DNA from: Morganella morganii
GTDB taxonomy: Bacteria; Pseudomonadota; Gammaproteobacteria; Enterobacterales; Enterobacteriaceae
DNA: 64,000 bases
Reading direction: 5' to 3'
Assembly: GCF_019242955.1 (NCBI RefSeq)
Contig: NZ_CP066129.1
Location: forward strand, 1,798,001-1,862,000
Shown here: one piece after another, positions 35,061 through 43,898 of the stretch
Position numbering within the stretch: the stretch's first letter is position 1
How the letters are laid out: every line of letters begins with the position of its first letter
Made by a program: the position numbers and the translations under genes
The notes under the pieces: model-generated
Told to the model about the DNA's origin: nothing
The model's input: the letters and a program-made list of their open reading frames with translations, nothing else
Database searches by the model: none

Positions 35061-36107
35061 TCACTCCGTTTCTTCTGTCCGCCGTAAAATGGCAGTGAGA
35101 TGCCCGGTATCCTGATACCGGTGCAGATAGCGGGAAACGTCCTCTTCCCATGTACTGCCGTCACCCAGTATTGCCCGGCTGCGGGTGGAATGGCGTCCGT
35201 ACCGGTTCTGATACAGACTGATTAATGTCTGGTTTATTCCGCGGACATTCGGGCGCGGATTTTTATGCATCTGATGTTCTAATGCCCTCTGTACTTTTTC
35301 AATCTCAGCCGGGTCGGGTTCGTAACGGCATTCATGATACTGACTGAGTACAATAAAGGAGGGGGGGATATTTTCATCATACGCTGCCTGTAACCGCAAA
35401 TGGCCGTCCAGGATGAGGTAGGATGCCAGACCGCTGATATACCAGACCAGCACCGGCGGCAGTTTTCCTTCGCGGGCCACTTTGCGCCAGTATTTCAGGC
35501 GGCTGCTCTGAGGTTCAACGGTATAGCGCGGCAGCAGCCGGTAACCGCCGAACCACCAGTCCACAAATATAACCCGTTCGGGGGATTGCAGATCAGGTAA
35601 ATCACCGGGGTATAACTGCCAGTCCGCATTACTGATATCTTTGGTGAACGGCGAACGGAAGCACCATTTTTCGCGGGGATGCGGTGCGCTGACAATATAA
35701 GGAGCGGACGGCGGTGTAATATTCATCGGGCGCAGCAACCACTCTCCGGCGGTGAGCAGCGGGGAGGACCGTTCCTGCAAATCCCGGGCGAAGTAACGGC
35801 ACCACTGCGGGGTTTGCTGATCTGCCGGCAGAGCAGCAATTTTCTCAGTCTGTTGTGAGCGAAGCGGCGATAACAGATTCTGCTGAGCCGGATGGTCCTG
35901 ATTACAAATCAGCCAGACACCGCAATGGTCGCGCAGAACGGTTGCCCAGAACAGCGGAGTGCCGCGCAGCTGTAATTGCATCCGGCTGTAATGACCGCTG
36001 AGCAGAGCAGGCGCATCCTTATTTGCCGTTTCCGGATTAACCCTGATGAGCAGGCTGTGCCATTGCTGATAATCATCAATTTTATCCTGCCACCAGTAGG
36101 TTTTCAT
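35061..36107 (-). CDS. Unknown protein with a ParB-like C-terminal segment
   Basis: The product is 348 aa from the ATG at 36107 (GAGGCG upstream); the frame is open to 36143. Residues about 215-265 contain GKLPPVLVWYISG followed by YLILDGHLRLQAA. This resembles the ParB/sulfiredoxin-like fold, where a Gly-His-x-Arg motif contacts nucleotide. The N-terminal part is not recognised. No signal peptide. Divergent from rlmA with 80 bases between. A nucleotide-binding role is a guess from the local motif only. Confidence 0.65.
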   Translation of the reverse strand: MKTYWWQDKIDDYQQWHSLLIRVNPETANKDAPALLSGHYSRMQLQLRGTPLFWATVLRDHCGVWLICNQDHPAQQNLLSPLRSQQTEKIAALPADQQTPQWCRYFARDLQERSSPLLTAGEWLLRPMNITPPSAPYIVSAPHPREKWCFRSPFTKDISNADWQLYPGDLPDLQSPERVIFVDWWFGGYRLLPRYTVEPQSSRLKYWRKVAREGKLPPVLVWYISGLASYLILDGHLRLQAAYDENIPPSFIVLSQYHECRYEPDPAEIEKVQRALEHQMHKNPRPNVRGINQTLISLYQNRYGRHSTRSRAILGDGSTWEEDVSRYLHRYQDTGHLTAILRRTEETE

Positions 36108-36189
36108 GGTATGGTTTCGCCTCAGATTTTCCGTCACCGGCACAGGCCGTTGCCGGTTGCACCTTTACATTATTTCACAGTGAATGATT

Positions 36190-37005
36190 ATGTCTTACCA
36201 ATGTCCGCTTTGCCAGCACCCGCTGACACGCCGTTCCGGCAGTTACAGTTGCAAAAATCACCATCAGTTTGATCTTGCGAAAGAGGGATATATCAACCTT
36301 CTGCCGGTTCAGTTCAAGCGCTCAAAAGAACCGGGTGACAGTAAAGAGATGATGCAGGCACGCCGGGCATTTCTGGATAATCATCATTACCGTCCGCTGC
36401 GGGATCAGGTGATCGCTGCATTTGAGCAATATTTACCGGCACAGGCAGAACAGGTACTGGATATCGGTTGTGGTGAGGGCTATTACACCAGTGCGCTGGC
36501 GGAACGCCTTGCAGCACGGCAGATTACGGTTTACGGGCTGGATGTGGCGAAGGTCGCAGTCCGCTACGGGGCAAAACGTTATCCGCAGGTCAGCTTTTGT
36601 GTGGCCTCCAGCCAGCGTTTACCCTTTGAGGATAACAGTCTGGAGGGCGTGCTGCGGATCTATGCGCCATGTAATCCTGACGAGTTAACCCGGGTGGTGA
36701 AACCGGGCGGTATTGTGATTACGGTAACACCGGGACCGCGTCATCTGTATCAGCTGAAATCACGTATTTATGATGAGGTACATCTGCATCCGCTGAAAGA
36801 AGAACATTTTCCGGGATTCGGCCCGGCAGAGGAACAGCAGGTGGCTTATCCGATGGTGCTGAACGGTGCGGATGCACTCGCTCTGCTCTCCATGACACCG
36901 TTTGCCTGGAAAGCGACGGACGCGGTCAGAAATCAGCTGGCAGCCGAAACCGCATTTTCCTGTGAAACCAATTTTCTGATCCGGGTATACCGCCGGGAAG
37001 AATAA
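36190..37005 (+). CDS. rlmA: 23S rRNA (guanine745-N1)-methyltransferase
   Basis: The product is 271 aa. An N-terminal zinc-binding segment has C5, C8, C21 and H25 (CPLCQHPL ... SCKNHHQFD). The SAM-binding core follows with VLDIGCGEGYYT and the late PGGIVITVTPGP. This is RlmA, which methylates N1 of G745 in helix 35 of 23S rRNA. I used the ATG two codons into the open frame because MSYQCPLC matches known starts. It is convergent with mntP, as in E. coli. Confidence 0.93.
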   Translation: MSYQCPLCQHPLTRRSGSYSCKNHHQFDLAKEGYINLLPVQFKRSKEPGDSKEMMQARRAFLDNHHYRPLRDQVIAAFEQYLPAQAEQVLDIGCGEGYYTSALAERLAARQITVYGLDVAKVAVRYGAKRYPQVSFCVASSQRLPFEDNSLEGVLRIYAPCNPDELTRVVKPGGIVITVTPGPRHLYQLKSRIYDEVHLHPLKEEHFPGFGPAEEQQVAYPMVLNGADALALLSMTPFAWKATDAVRNQLAAETAFSCETNFLIRVYRREE

Positions 37006-37025
37006 GTCAGATTCAGAAACAACAA

Positions 37026-37043
37026 GACCCGCCGGAGCGGGTC
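37026..37043. terminator. Convergent terminator between rlmA and mntP
   Basis: GACCCGC-CGGA-GCGGGTC is a perfect seven-base-pair stem with a four-base loop between the two convergent genes. No long T tract on either side. Confidence 0.65.
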
Positions 37044-37067
37044 ATCAGAACGTATCACCACTGCGGA

Positions 37068-37637
37068 TTAACCGATGTGTTCATACAGAATGGTGAAGCC
37101 GATAATAATCAGTACAATCCCGCCGATAATTTCAGCCCGTTTGCCCAGCAGCGGGCCGATATAACGCCCGAGTATCATCCCTGTGGTGGCCATAATCATG
37201 GTCATCAGCCCGATAGTCATCGCGGTATGGACAATATTAACTTCCAGGAAGGCAAGACCGACGCCAATTGCCATGGCATCCAGACTGGTGGCAACAGCCG
37301 TGGTTGCCAGATGTAATGCGCTGTGACGTTGTGGTTTTTCATGACGGGCACAGCAGTCATCACCGGCAGTGACACTGTTGTAAATCATACGTGCACCGAG
37401 GATAAACAGCAGTGAGAAGGCAATCCAGTGATCCCATTCCATCACATACTGACTGGCATAAATGCCGATTGCCCAGCCGATAAGCGGGGTGACAGCTTCA
37501 ATTATGCCAAAGATAAAACCGGTGCGCAGTGCTTCACGTAAAGGTGGTTTGTTCAGGGTAGCGCCTTTGCAGACAGCAACGGCGAAGGCATCCATAGACA
37601 GGGCCAGGGCAAGGACGAGGGTGGCGTAAAAACTCAT
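37068..37637 (-). CDS. mntP: Manganese exporter MntP
   Basis: The product is 189 aa with six hydrophobic segments and the family repeats [13 protein letters not shown] and [15 protein letters not shown], whose Asp residues line the Mn path. MntP pumps Mn(II) out of the cytoplasm when it is in excess. The frame is open to 37760, but that part lies inside a riboswitch RNA; the ATG at 37637 gives the normal MntP start. Expression should be switched on by Mn through the leader. Synteny with yobD and rlmA is as in E. coli. Confidence 0.95.
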   Translation of the reverse strand: MSFYATLVLALALSMDAFAVAVCKGATLNKPPLREALRTGFIFGIIEAVTPLIGWAIGIYASQYVMEWDHWIAFSLLFILGARMIYNSVTAGDDCCARHEKPQRHSALHLATTAVATSLDAMAIGVGLAFLEVNIVHTAMTIGLMTMIMATTGMILGRYIGPLLGKRAEIIGGIVLIIIGFTILYEHIG

Positions 37638-37642
37638 AAACT

Positions 37643-37832
37643 CAGTCTCGGTCGGGTAGCTTATCCATATACACACAATCCAACCCCGACCTCCGGTGAA
37701 CTGCGTGTCTATGGTCTTGCCAACCGAAACGGCATCCGCACCATGCTGATATAATATCACGCAAGTATGTTGACACGGATTTTCTGTTATTTCTCTGTGA
37801 GGTTAATAACAGAACAGGCTACTCCCCAATGA
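37643..37832 (-). ncRNA. yybP-ykoY manganese riboswitch in the mntP leader
   Basis: Read on the minus strand, the leader begins with CATTGGGGAGTAGCC. It continues through GGTGCGGATGCCGTTTCGG, GGCAAGACCATAGACACG and a second CTATGGATAAG block, and closes with ACCCGACCGAGACT just before the mntP ATG. These blocks and their order match the E. coli mntP (yebN) leader, a founding member of the yybP-ykoY class. Mn binding opens the ribosome-binding region and raises mntP translation. Confidence 0.93.
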
Positions 37833-37998
37833 CGTGACCGGAAAGATATCACAGAAAATAAAAAAGGCAAGAATATATATTTTAATTTATAAAGATGCTA
37901 ATGAGAATGATTTTCATTACCAGGGTATTTAATAAGAAAATAAAGACTAATATTATCATTAGTCTTTATTTCTGTAGGGGGATAAAAATCAGGGGTTA

Positions 37999-38457
37999 TT
38001 ATTTATGATTAATCATAAAATTATAAATCTTTTGTAAATCATCAAGATGGGTGACTTTTATGTAAATTTTCCGATTTTCCAAACCCACAAGAAGAATGCC
38101 GTCTTCTGATAAATTCATTGTTTTTATTCTGTCATATTTAATATATGCATTGGCGTAAAAAAAGCCATCCTGTTTAAAATATAACTTTGGTGAACGAATA
38201 AAAGCCAGATAAATTGCAATGATAATACACCCGGAAAGTAAATAGGTTGTTAACGGGCTGCCGTGTCCGGTTATATTATTATAAATAACAATACCGATAA
38301 GCAGGATAAAGATCACGGCATCAGCGCGATGGTTACGGCGCAGTTTTATCCGCAGCTGTGTTTTGCCTTTCAGTGTGTTAACAATAAATTCGTCATAAAC
38401 GGCAAACAGCAGCATCAGCACAATCACGGCCAGCAGAACAATATCATTTACAGTCAT
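37999..38457 (-). CDS. yobD: DUF986 inner-membrane protein YobD
   Basis: The product is 152 aa with three hydrophobic segments (about 4-19, 48-62, 70-87) and a soluble C-terminal half (RSPKLYFKQDGFFYANAYIKYDRIK). Together with its place between manZ and mntP this identifies YobD. Function unknown. A GGGGAAAG box precedes the ATG. A strong terminator separates it from manXYZ, so it is probably a separate transcript. Its flanking region up to the mntP riboswitch (37833-37998, on the 3' side) is AT-rich and without a gene. Confidence 0.88.
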   Translation of the reverse strand: MTVNDIVLLAVIVLMLLFAVYDEFIVNTLKGKTQLRIKLRRNHRADAVIFILLIGIVIYNNITGHGSPLTTYLLSGCIIIAIYLAFIRSPKLYFKQDGFFYANAYIKYDRIKTMNLSEDGILLVGLENRKIYIKVTHLDDLQKIYNFMINHK

Positions 38458-38486
38458 TGTGGTTCTTTCCCCTGAAGTGAAACAAA

Positions 38487-38510
38487 AAACGGGAGGCGAG
38501 CCTCCCGTTT
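38487..38510 (-). terminator. manXYZ terminator
   Basis: A ten-base-pair stem AAACGGGAGG/CCTCCCGTTT with a four-base loop is followed on the minus strand by TTTGTTTC. It lies 70 bases after the manZ stop. Confidence 0.85.
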
Positions 38511-38578
38511 AAACTAACATATTCATTCTGAAAATACGCGCTCTGAAAATATACGTCCGTTAACGCGCGTGCTGCCGG

Positions 38579-39436
38579 TTACAGTCCCAGGAAACCAAAG
38601 ACGTAACCCAGAATGCCCAGCACAAAGAAGCCGATAATAATCAGCAGGGCATTCACTTTGTGGCGCAGCAGCCACATACAACCGAATGTCAGCAGCAGCG
38701 GCATCAGGCCCGGCATCAGCTGGTTGAGGATGGTCTGGACAGTGGTGATTTCCATCTCGCCGGTGGTCGGGTTTTTAATTTCCGACACCACAAGCGGGAT
38801 ATTCACTTTTGTCCATTTATTTACCAGCGCACCCATAACAAACAGGCCGAGGATTGATGCCCCCTCTGTCAGTTTCTGCAGGAAGCCGCCGCCCATATCC
38901 TGAACAATATCCAGTCCTTTTTTATAGCCGTAAGCCACACCGTAATAACGGGTTGCCAGGCGGACCAGGTTAAACAGGAAGAAGAACAGTAACGGCCCGA
39001 GCAGGCTGCCGGTCATGGCAATCCCCGCACCGAGGGCAGCAAAGACCGGACGCACGGTACCCCAGAAGATCGGGTCACCGACACCGGCCAGCGGTCCCAT
39101 CAGACCGACTTTGATACCGTTGATGGCACCATCATCGATAGCCGCGCCATTCGCACGCTGCTCTTCCATCGCACAGGTCACACCGAGGATAGGGGCAGCC
39201 ATATACGGATGTGTGTTAAAGAACTCCATATGGCGTTTGATAGCCTGCCTGCGTTCTTCATTATTTTCCGGATAAAGACGGCGGATCACCGGTACCATCG
39301 AGAATGCGTAGCCCATCGCCTGCATACGTTCAAAGTTCCATGAACCCTGAAACAGGTTTGAGCGGATGAAAACACCCCGGATATCGCTCTTTCTTAACTG
39401 TTTTCTGCCGGTTACGTTGCTTGTAGTATCAACCAT
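38579..39436 (-). CDS. manZ: PTS mannose-family IID component
   Basis: The product is 285 aa, the membrane IID subunit of the mannose phosphotransferase system. It is nearly colinear with E. coli ManZ (SDIRGVFIRSNLFQGSWNFERMQ, GLMGPLAGVGDPIFWGTVRPV, YGVAYGYKKGLDIVQDMGGGFLQ). With ManY it forms the sugar channel. AAGGTG lies seven bases before the ATG at 39436; a GTG three codons upstream is possible. The gene follows manY after a few bases. In E. coli this complex is also a phage and bacteriocin entry point. Confidence 0.95.
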   Translation of the reverse strand: MVDTTSNVTGRKQLRKSDIRGVFIRSNLFQGSWNFERMQAMGYAFSMVPVIRRLYPENNEERRQAIKRHMEFFNTHPYMAAPILGVTCAMEEQRANGAAIDDGAINGIKVGLMGPLAGVGDPIFWGTVRPVFAALGAGIAMTGSLLGPLLFFFLFNLVRLATRYYGVAYGYKKGLDIVQDMGGGFLQKLTEGASILGLFVMGALVNKWTKVNIPLVVSEIKNPTTGEMEITTVQTILNQLMPGLMPLLLTFGCMWLLRHKVNALLIIIGFFVLGILGYVFGFLGL

Positions 39437-39449
39437 GTTGCTCACCTTC

Positions 39450-40247
39450 TTAGTCTAACTCGTTATCCAGGTCGTTTTTGCTGCCGGCAGCGACAACGAC
39501 TTCCGATTTGTTGTATTTCGGACTGAGCTGGATATACAGCACAGCCATAACCGCACCGATAACACCCAGCGCAACCAGGTTGAAATCAGTAAATGCCGCG
39601 GTAACGAAACCCAGATAGAAGAATGGCATCAGGTAGCCGGCACGCATCATGTTGATAACCATCGCGTAACCGACCACAACAATCATGCCGCCTGCGATAT
39701 TCAGACCGTTGGTGACCCAGTCCGGAATCGAGTCAAGCATTTCACGGACAACATCAGTACCGACAGACACGGCCACAATGACAGCCGGGATAGCGATACG
39801 CATTGCCTGTAACAGCAGGGCACTGACGTGGATCATCCCCAGAGCGGTGAGATTCCCCTTATCCGCCGCACGGTCACCCATGTGCTGGAAGGCAACGGTA
39901 ATGGTACGGACAATAATGGTCAGCACCTGACCGGCTGCCGCCAGCGGAATCGCCAGCGCGATACCGGCACCGATGTTCTGACCCCCGGCGATAACCAGGA
40001 TGGTGGAAATGATGGATGCCAGCGCCGCATCCGGTGCCACAGCCGCACCGATGTTCATCCAGCCGAGCGCGATCATTTCCAGCGTACCGCCGATCATGAT
40101 CCCGGTTTTCATATCACCCAGTACGATCCCCATCAGCGTACAGGCGACCAGAGGGCGGTGGAACTGGAATTCATCGAGGATTGACCCCATACCCGCGACA
40201 CAGGCAACGATGAAGACCAGGACGATTTGTACAACGGAAAGTTCCAT
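39450..40247 (-). CDS. manY: PTS mannose-family IIC component
   Basis: The product is 265 aa and highly hydrophobic, the IIC permease subunit. Recognisable parts are LDEFQFHRPLVACTLMGIVLGD, GGTLEMIALGWMNIGAA and DIVREML-like turns before the last helices. It forms the transport path for mannose, glucose and amino sugars with ManZ. Second gene of manXYZ; 63 bases separate it from manX. Confidence 0.95.
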   Translation of the reverse strand: MELSVVQIVLVFIVACVAGMGSILDEFQFHRPLVACTLMGIVLGDMKTGIMIGGTLEMIALGWMNIGAAVAPDAALASIISTILVIAGGQNIGAGIALAIPLAAAGQVLTIIVRTITVAFQHMGDRAADKGNLTALGMIHVSALLLQAMRIAIPAVIVAVSVGTDVVREMLDSIPDWVTNGLNIAGGMIVVVGYAMVINMMRAGYLMPFFYLGFVTAAFTDFNLVALGVIGAVMAVLYIQLSPKYNKSEVVVAAGSKNDLDNELD

Positions 40248-40310
40248 TGTGTTTCTCCTTTAACCAGTCATTTTGCAAACAACAAATTTTGTATTGAGTA
40301 ATGGGTCAAA

Positions 40311-41294
40311 TTAACTTTCAGCTTTGCTGATTAAATCCATCATTTTTATTTTTGAATCGGTGGAGACTTTACGGACTTCCAGCTCGATGTTGCGGTCATT
40401 CAGTGCTTTAAATGCCTCAATATCTTTCTCATCGATGGAAACCGCATTGTTAACCTGTTTTTTACCTTCGTGGAAAGCCATCCCGCCGATATTAACCGAT
40501 TTGATCTCCACGCCGTCTTCCACCAGGCGCAGAACATCGGCCGGGTTGGTAAACAGGAGCATACAGCGGTCATTGGCGTATTTCGGGTTATTCCAGACAC
40601 GGACCATTTTGGCGACATCCACCACGTGCGCAGTAACACCCGGAGGCGCGACCTGCTTGAGCAGTGTTGAGCGGACCGTATCGTTGGCGACATCGTCACT
40701 GACAACAATAATACGTTTGACGTTGGTTTCCTTGGTCCAGCGGGTGGCGACCTGGCCGTGGATCAGACGGTCATCGATACGGGCGAGGGCGATGGTCATG
40801 TGTCCGCCCGGGCCTGCCGGTGCCGCCGGCTGTGCGGCCGGTTTTGGTGCAGGTGCCGCTTTCGGTGCCGGTTCTTCCTGTGCTTTCAGGGCGCGGATAC
40901 CTTCGCGGCCGGTTTCCAGTGCGACCGCAACCAGTTCCTGTAATGACGGATTGTCATCGCGGCACATAAAGGTTTCGACCAGCATCGGTACGTTGACGCC
41001 TGTGACTATCTCATAATTACTGTTGCCGCCTGCGGCCTGGTCCTGCTCGGTTACGATGCGGTTTGCTGCGTTGAACGGGCTGCCGCCCCAGGTATCAACG
41101 AGGAATAAAACCCCGTCAGCGGTTGATAAACCGGGCAGCTTTTCATTGTACTTCGCATATAGTGTGTCGGCATTTTCCCCCGGTACGAAATCGATGAAGG
41201 AGACGTTCTCCTGTTCACCGATCAGCATTTCAGTCGTGCGCAGTAACTGCTCAGCGGCTTTGCCGTGGGTGCCAATCATAATGGCTATACTCAC
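40311..41294 (-). CDS. manX: PTS mannose-family IIAB fusion
   Basis: The product is 327 aa. The IIA domain (1-130) has phospho-acceptor H10 in MIGTHGKAAEQLL. An Ala/Pro hinge at about 140-164 follows, then the IIB domain with phospho-acceptor H179 in ARIDDRLIHGQVATRW. Phosphate passes from HPr to H10, then H179, then the incoming sugar. It is the first gene of the operon. CRP control is known in E. coli, and a CRP-like site lies upstream here. Confidence 0.95.
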   Translation of the reverse strand: MSIAIMIGTHGKAAEQLLRTTEMLIGEQENVSFIDFVPGENADTLYAKYNEKLPGLSTADGVLFLVDTWGGSPFNAANRIVTEQDQAAGGNSNYEIVTGVNVPMLVETFMCRDDNPSLQELVAVALETGREGIRALKAQEEPAPKAAPAPKPAAQPAAPAGPGGHMTIALARIDDRLIHGQVATRWTKETNVKRIIVVSDDVANDTVRSTLLKQVAPPGVTAHVVDVAKMVRVWNNPKYANDRCMLLFTNPADVLRLVEDGVEIKSVNIGGMAFHEGKKQVNNAVSIDEKDIEAFKALNDRNIELEVRKVSTDSKIKMMDLISKAES

Positions 41295-41776
41295 CTCTGT
41301 TCCCCCTTAACATCAGACAGGATGGTTCTTGTGTATTACACAGAATCTTTTATGGGTCAGGAAAAAAACCGTAAGACTCCGGTGTAAAGATAGTCTCAGG
41401 CCCGTGATACCGCTAATTATTTACGTTTAAGCAGCGGTAATTAATTTCGGGGCACTAATTAAATGACAGAGTAACATTCTATGGATGTAAAAAAACTTGC
41501 TTTCCGTCAGAAAACAACAAAACAGAAACATTAAACACTTAATTATAGTTAATTATTGTGTTGAAAGAGTTATTTCTCAGAGTGATGGGTTGTGAATGAG
41601 GCATTTATCAGAGTGTTGTGTTGATGGGTTTCACATATTGTTAGCATTTCTGCCTGAAAACAGGGTGTTTGATTGAAAAACAACCGGTGCTGATGCGCTT
41701 CAGGTAAAAAATATCCCTGCAATGTTGCAGGGATATTAATGTTACCGAATTATGTTTTGAGACTTAATTCACAAAA
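41295..41776. other. manX control region and sdaA terminator
   Basis: This 480-bp gap holds the sdaA terminator (41711-41736), a CRP-like GTTGA-TGGGTT-TCACA at 41620-41635 and, on the minus strand, a TATAAT box at 41542-41547 that could serve manX. The CRP centre would then lie near -91 from the expected start. E. coli has two further genes (pdeD and yoaE) here; neither is present. Confidence 0.5.
41711..41736 (-). terminator. sdaA terminator
   Basis: A 12-base-pair perfect stem ATATCCCTGCAA/TTGCAGGGATAT with a minimal loop is followed on the minus strand by TTTTTTACC. Strong rho-independent terminator. Confidence 0.9.
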
Positions 41777-43141
41777 TCAGTCACACTGAACCTTGATTGC
41801 AAGACCGCCGCGTGATGTTTCACGGTATTTGGCGTTCATGTCTTTCCCGGTTTCATACATAGTTTCGATGACTTTATCGAGAGAAACACGCGGTGCGCTG
41901 GTACGGCGCATAGCCATACGGGCGGCGTTGATCGCTTTCACGGAGGCAATGGCGTTACGTTCGATACATGGCACCTGAACCTGGCCGGCAACCGGGTCAC
42001 AGGTTAAGCCCAGGTTGTGTTCCATGCCGATTTCAGCTGCGACACAAACCTGTTCCGCACTGCCGCCGAGGATTTCAGTCAGACCGGCCGCTGCCATGGA
42101 GCAGGCTACGCCGACTTCGCCCTGGCAACCGACTTCCGCACCGGAGATAGATGCGTTCATCTTGTACAGAATACCGACCGCGCCGCAGGCGAGGAAGTAG
42201 CGGAGGTAGGTTTCCGGCGTGACTTTCTCGATGCAGTGATCATAATACGCCAGCACGGCAGGTACGATCCCGCAGGCACCGTTTGTCGGTGCGGTGACCA
42301 CACGGCCGCCCGCGGCGTTTTCTTCGTTGACGGCCAGTGCAAACATGTTAACCAGATCAACCACGTTCATCGGGTCTTTGGACAGATTACCGGCTGAGTT
42401 GATCAGGCGGTTCAGCGCGGCGGCGCGGCGCGGTACACGCAGCGGCCCCGGCAGAATACCTTCGGTTTCCAGACCGTGGGCGATACAGTCAGTCATGGTT
42501 TTGTAGACATCGGCGAAATACGCGTCGATCTCTTCACGGCTGTGCATATCCAGCTCATTTTTCAGCATCAGAGAGGAAACTGAAAGCCCGGTCTGATGAC
42601 AGTGATTGAGCAGCTCTTCAGCTGACGCATACGGGTAGGAAACCGGTGTTTCATTGGCGTTATCCTGACCGAAATGCTCTGCATCGACGATAAACCCGCC
42701 GCCGATGGAGTAATAGGTTTTGGTGTACAGTTCTTCATCACCGGCAAATGCAGTGATGCTCATACCGTTTTCGTGCAGCGGCAGGTTACCGGTGTGGAAA
42801 TTCATGCCGCCTTCACGCGGGAAATCCACGGTCTGCTGACCATTGGCCAGTGACAGACGCTCAGTCTCTTCCACATTGCGGATAAAACCGGCAATACCAT
42901 CGATATCAACGGTTGCCGGTAAGTTCCCGGCCAGACCCATAATGATGGCGATATCGGTGTGGTGACCTTTCCCGGTTAAGGAGAGTGATCCGTAGACATC
43001 AACAGAAACGCGGGTCACACGGGAAATCAGACCTTTTTCAACCAACTCATCAGCAAACTGCTTCCCGGCTTTCATCGGCCCTACGGTATGGGAGCTGGAA
43101 GGACCAATACCCACTTTAAACATGTCAAAAACGCTAATCAC
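41777..43141 (-). CDS. sdaA: L-serine ammonia-lyase, iron-sulfur type
   Basis: The product is 454 aa and deaminates L-serine to pyruvate and ammonia using a 4Fe-4S cluster. Family blocks are FKVGIGPSSSHTVGPMKAGKQF, NGACGIVPAVLAYYDHC and TCDPVAGQVQVPCIERNA, whose cysteines bind the cluster. The start is GTG at 43141 with AAGGAG six bases upstream, giving the usual ISVFDMFK start; the ORF to 43162 is longer than the family. The position beside nudL-pabB supports sdaA rather than sdaB, but sequence alone does not separate them with certainty. Confidence 0.93.
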   Translation of the reverse strand: MISVFDMFKVGIGPSSSHTVGPMKAGKQFADELVEKGLISRVTRVSVDVYGSLSLTGKGHHTDIAIIMGLAGNLPATVDIDGIAGFIRNVEETERLSLANGQQTVDFPREGGMNFHTGNLPLHENGMSITAFAGDEELYTKTYYSIGGGFIVDAEHFGQDNANETPVSYPYASAEELLNHCHQTGLSVSSLMLKNELDMHSREEIDAYFADVYKTMTDCIAHGLETEGILPGPLRVPRRAAALNRLINSAGNLSKDPMNVVDLVNMFALAVNEENAAGGRVVTAPTNGACGIVPAVLAYYDHCIEKVTPETYLRYFLACGAVGILYKMNASISGAEVGCQGEVGVACSMAAAGLTEILGGSAEQVCVAAEIGMEHNLGLTCDPVAGQVQVPCIERNAIASVKAINAARMAMRRTSAPRVSLDKVIETMYETGKDMNAKYRETSRGGLAIKVQCD

Positions 43142-43331
43142 GTCAGACTCCTTAAAAAACAATGTAATAGTGATTTATCGTAAAGCGCGTTACTTTACTG
43201 TTATTTGCTCACACGGATAAAGTAGTTTATCGCATTTTTCACTGCGTAACAGCGCTTTCGGATAAAAATCGGGCATACCTGATGAAAAAAAACAGGGGGA
43301 AATAGGGCAGAAGTGTGAAATCGGTTACAAA

Positions 43332-43898
43332 TCAATCATTTTTCACTTGCGTTGCGAGACGATATAAAATACCGGCTGTTAATCCCCAAATCATCCGTCC
43401 TTCATACAGGTAAAAATAGAGGCGGCGCTCTACGGTATTACGGGCCATATCAATGTAGCGGTAACGGCTCAGATCAAGAGCGGCATCAAGCGGCAGTTCA
43501 AAGATATCCGCCACTTCCTGCGGGTTACCCGACAGCGGCAGTGATGACGGAATAATCCCGACCACCGGCGTCACCCGGAAACCTGTCACACTGTCCACTG
43601 GTGCCATTTGTCCCAGCACCTTCACAGACTGCGGCGGAATACCGACTTCCTCGCGTGCCTCACGCAATGCCGTAGCGATGGGGGAGATTTCACCGGGATC
43701 CGCCGCGCCGCCCGGCAGGGCAATCTGACCCGGATGGGAACGCATCGACGCGGCCCGCTGTGTCAGCAGAATGCCGGGCCGCTCTTTATTGGTAATGGGC
43801 AGTAACACCGCCGCCCGGCGATCACGCTCACCGGCAATTTCCGCTTCAGAGGGGCGGGTTAACTGAAACCGCGGAATAAAGCGTTCAAGCGGACTCAT
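43332..43898 (-). CDS. nudL: CoA pyrophosphatase, Nudix family
   Basis: The product is 188 aa. The Nudix box is complete (GGAADPGEISPIATALREAREEVGI: Gly, Glu, and the REAxEExG core). It is preceded by the CoA-pyrophosphatase signature LLTQRAASMRSHPGQIALPGG. It hydrolyses CoA to phosphopantetheine and 3',5'-ADP. Its start overlaps the end of pabB by 14 bases, so the two are translationally coupled, as in E. coli. Confidence 0.93.
   Translation of the reverse strand: MSPLERFIPRFQLTRPSEAEIAGERDRRAAVLLPITNKERPGILLTQRAASMRSHPGQIALPGGAADPGEISPIATALREAREEVGIPPQSVKVLGQMAPVDSVTGFRVTPVVGIIPSSLPLSGNPQEVADIFELPLDAALDLSRYRYIDMARNTVERRLYFYLYEGRMIWGLTAGILYRLATQVKND

Noticed and set aside
37638-37760. 41-codon N-terminal extension of mntP
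   Set aside because: It lies inside the yybP-ykoY riboswitch, has no ribosome-binding site and is not part of the MntP family.
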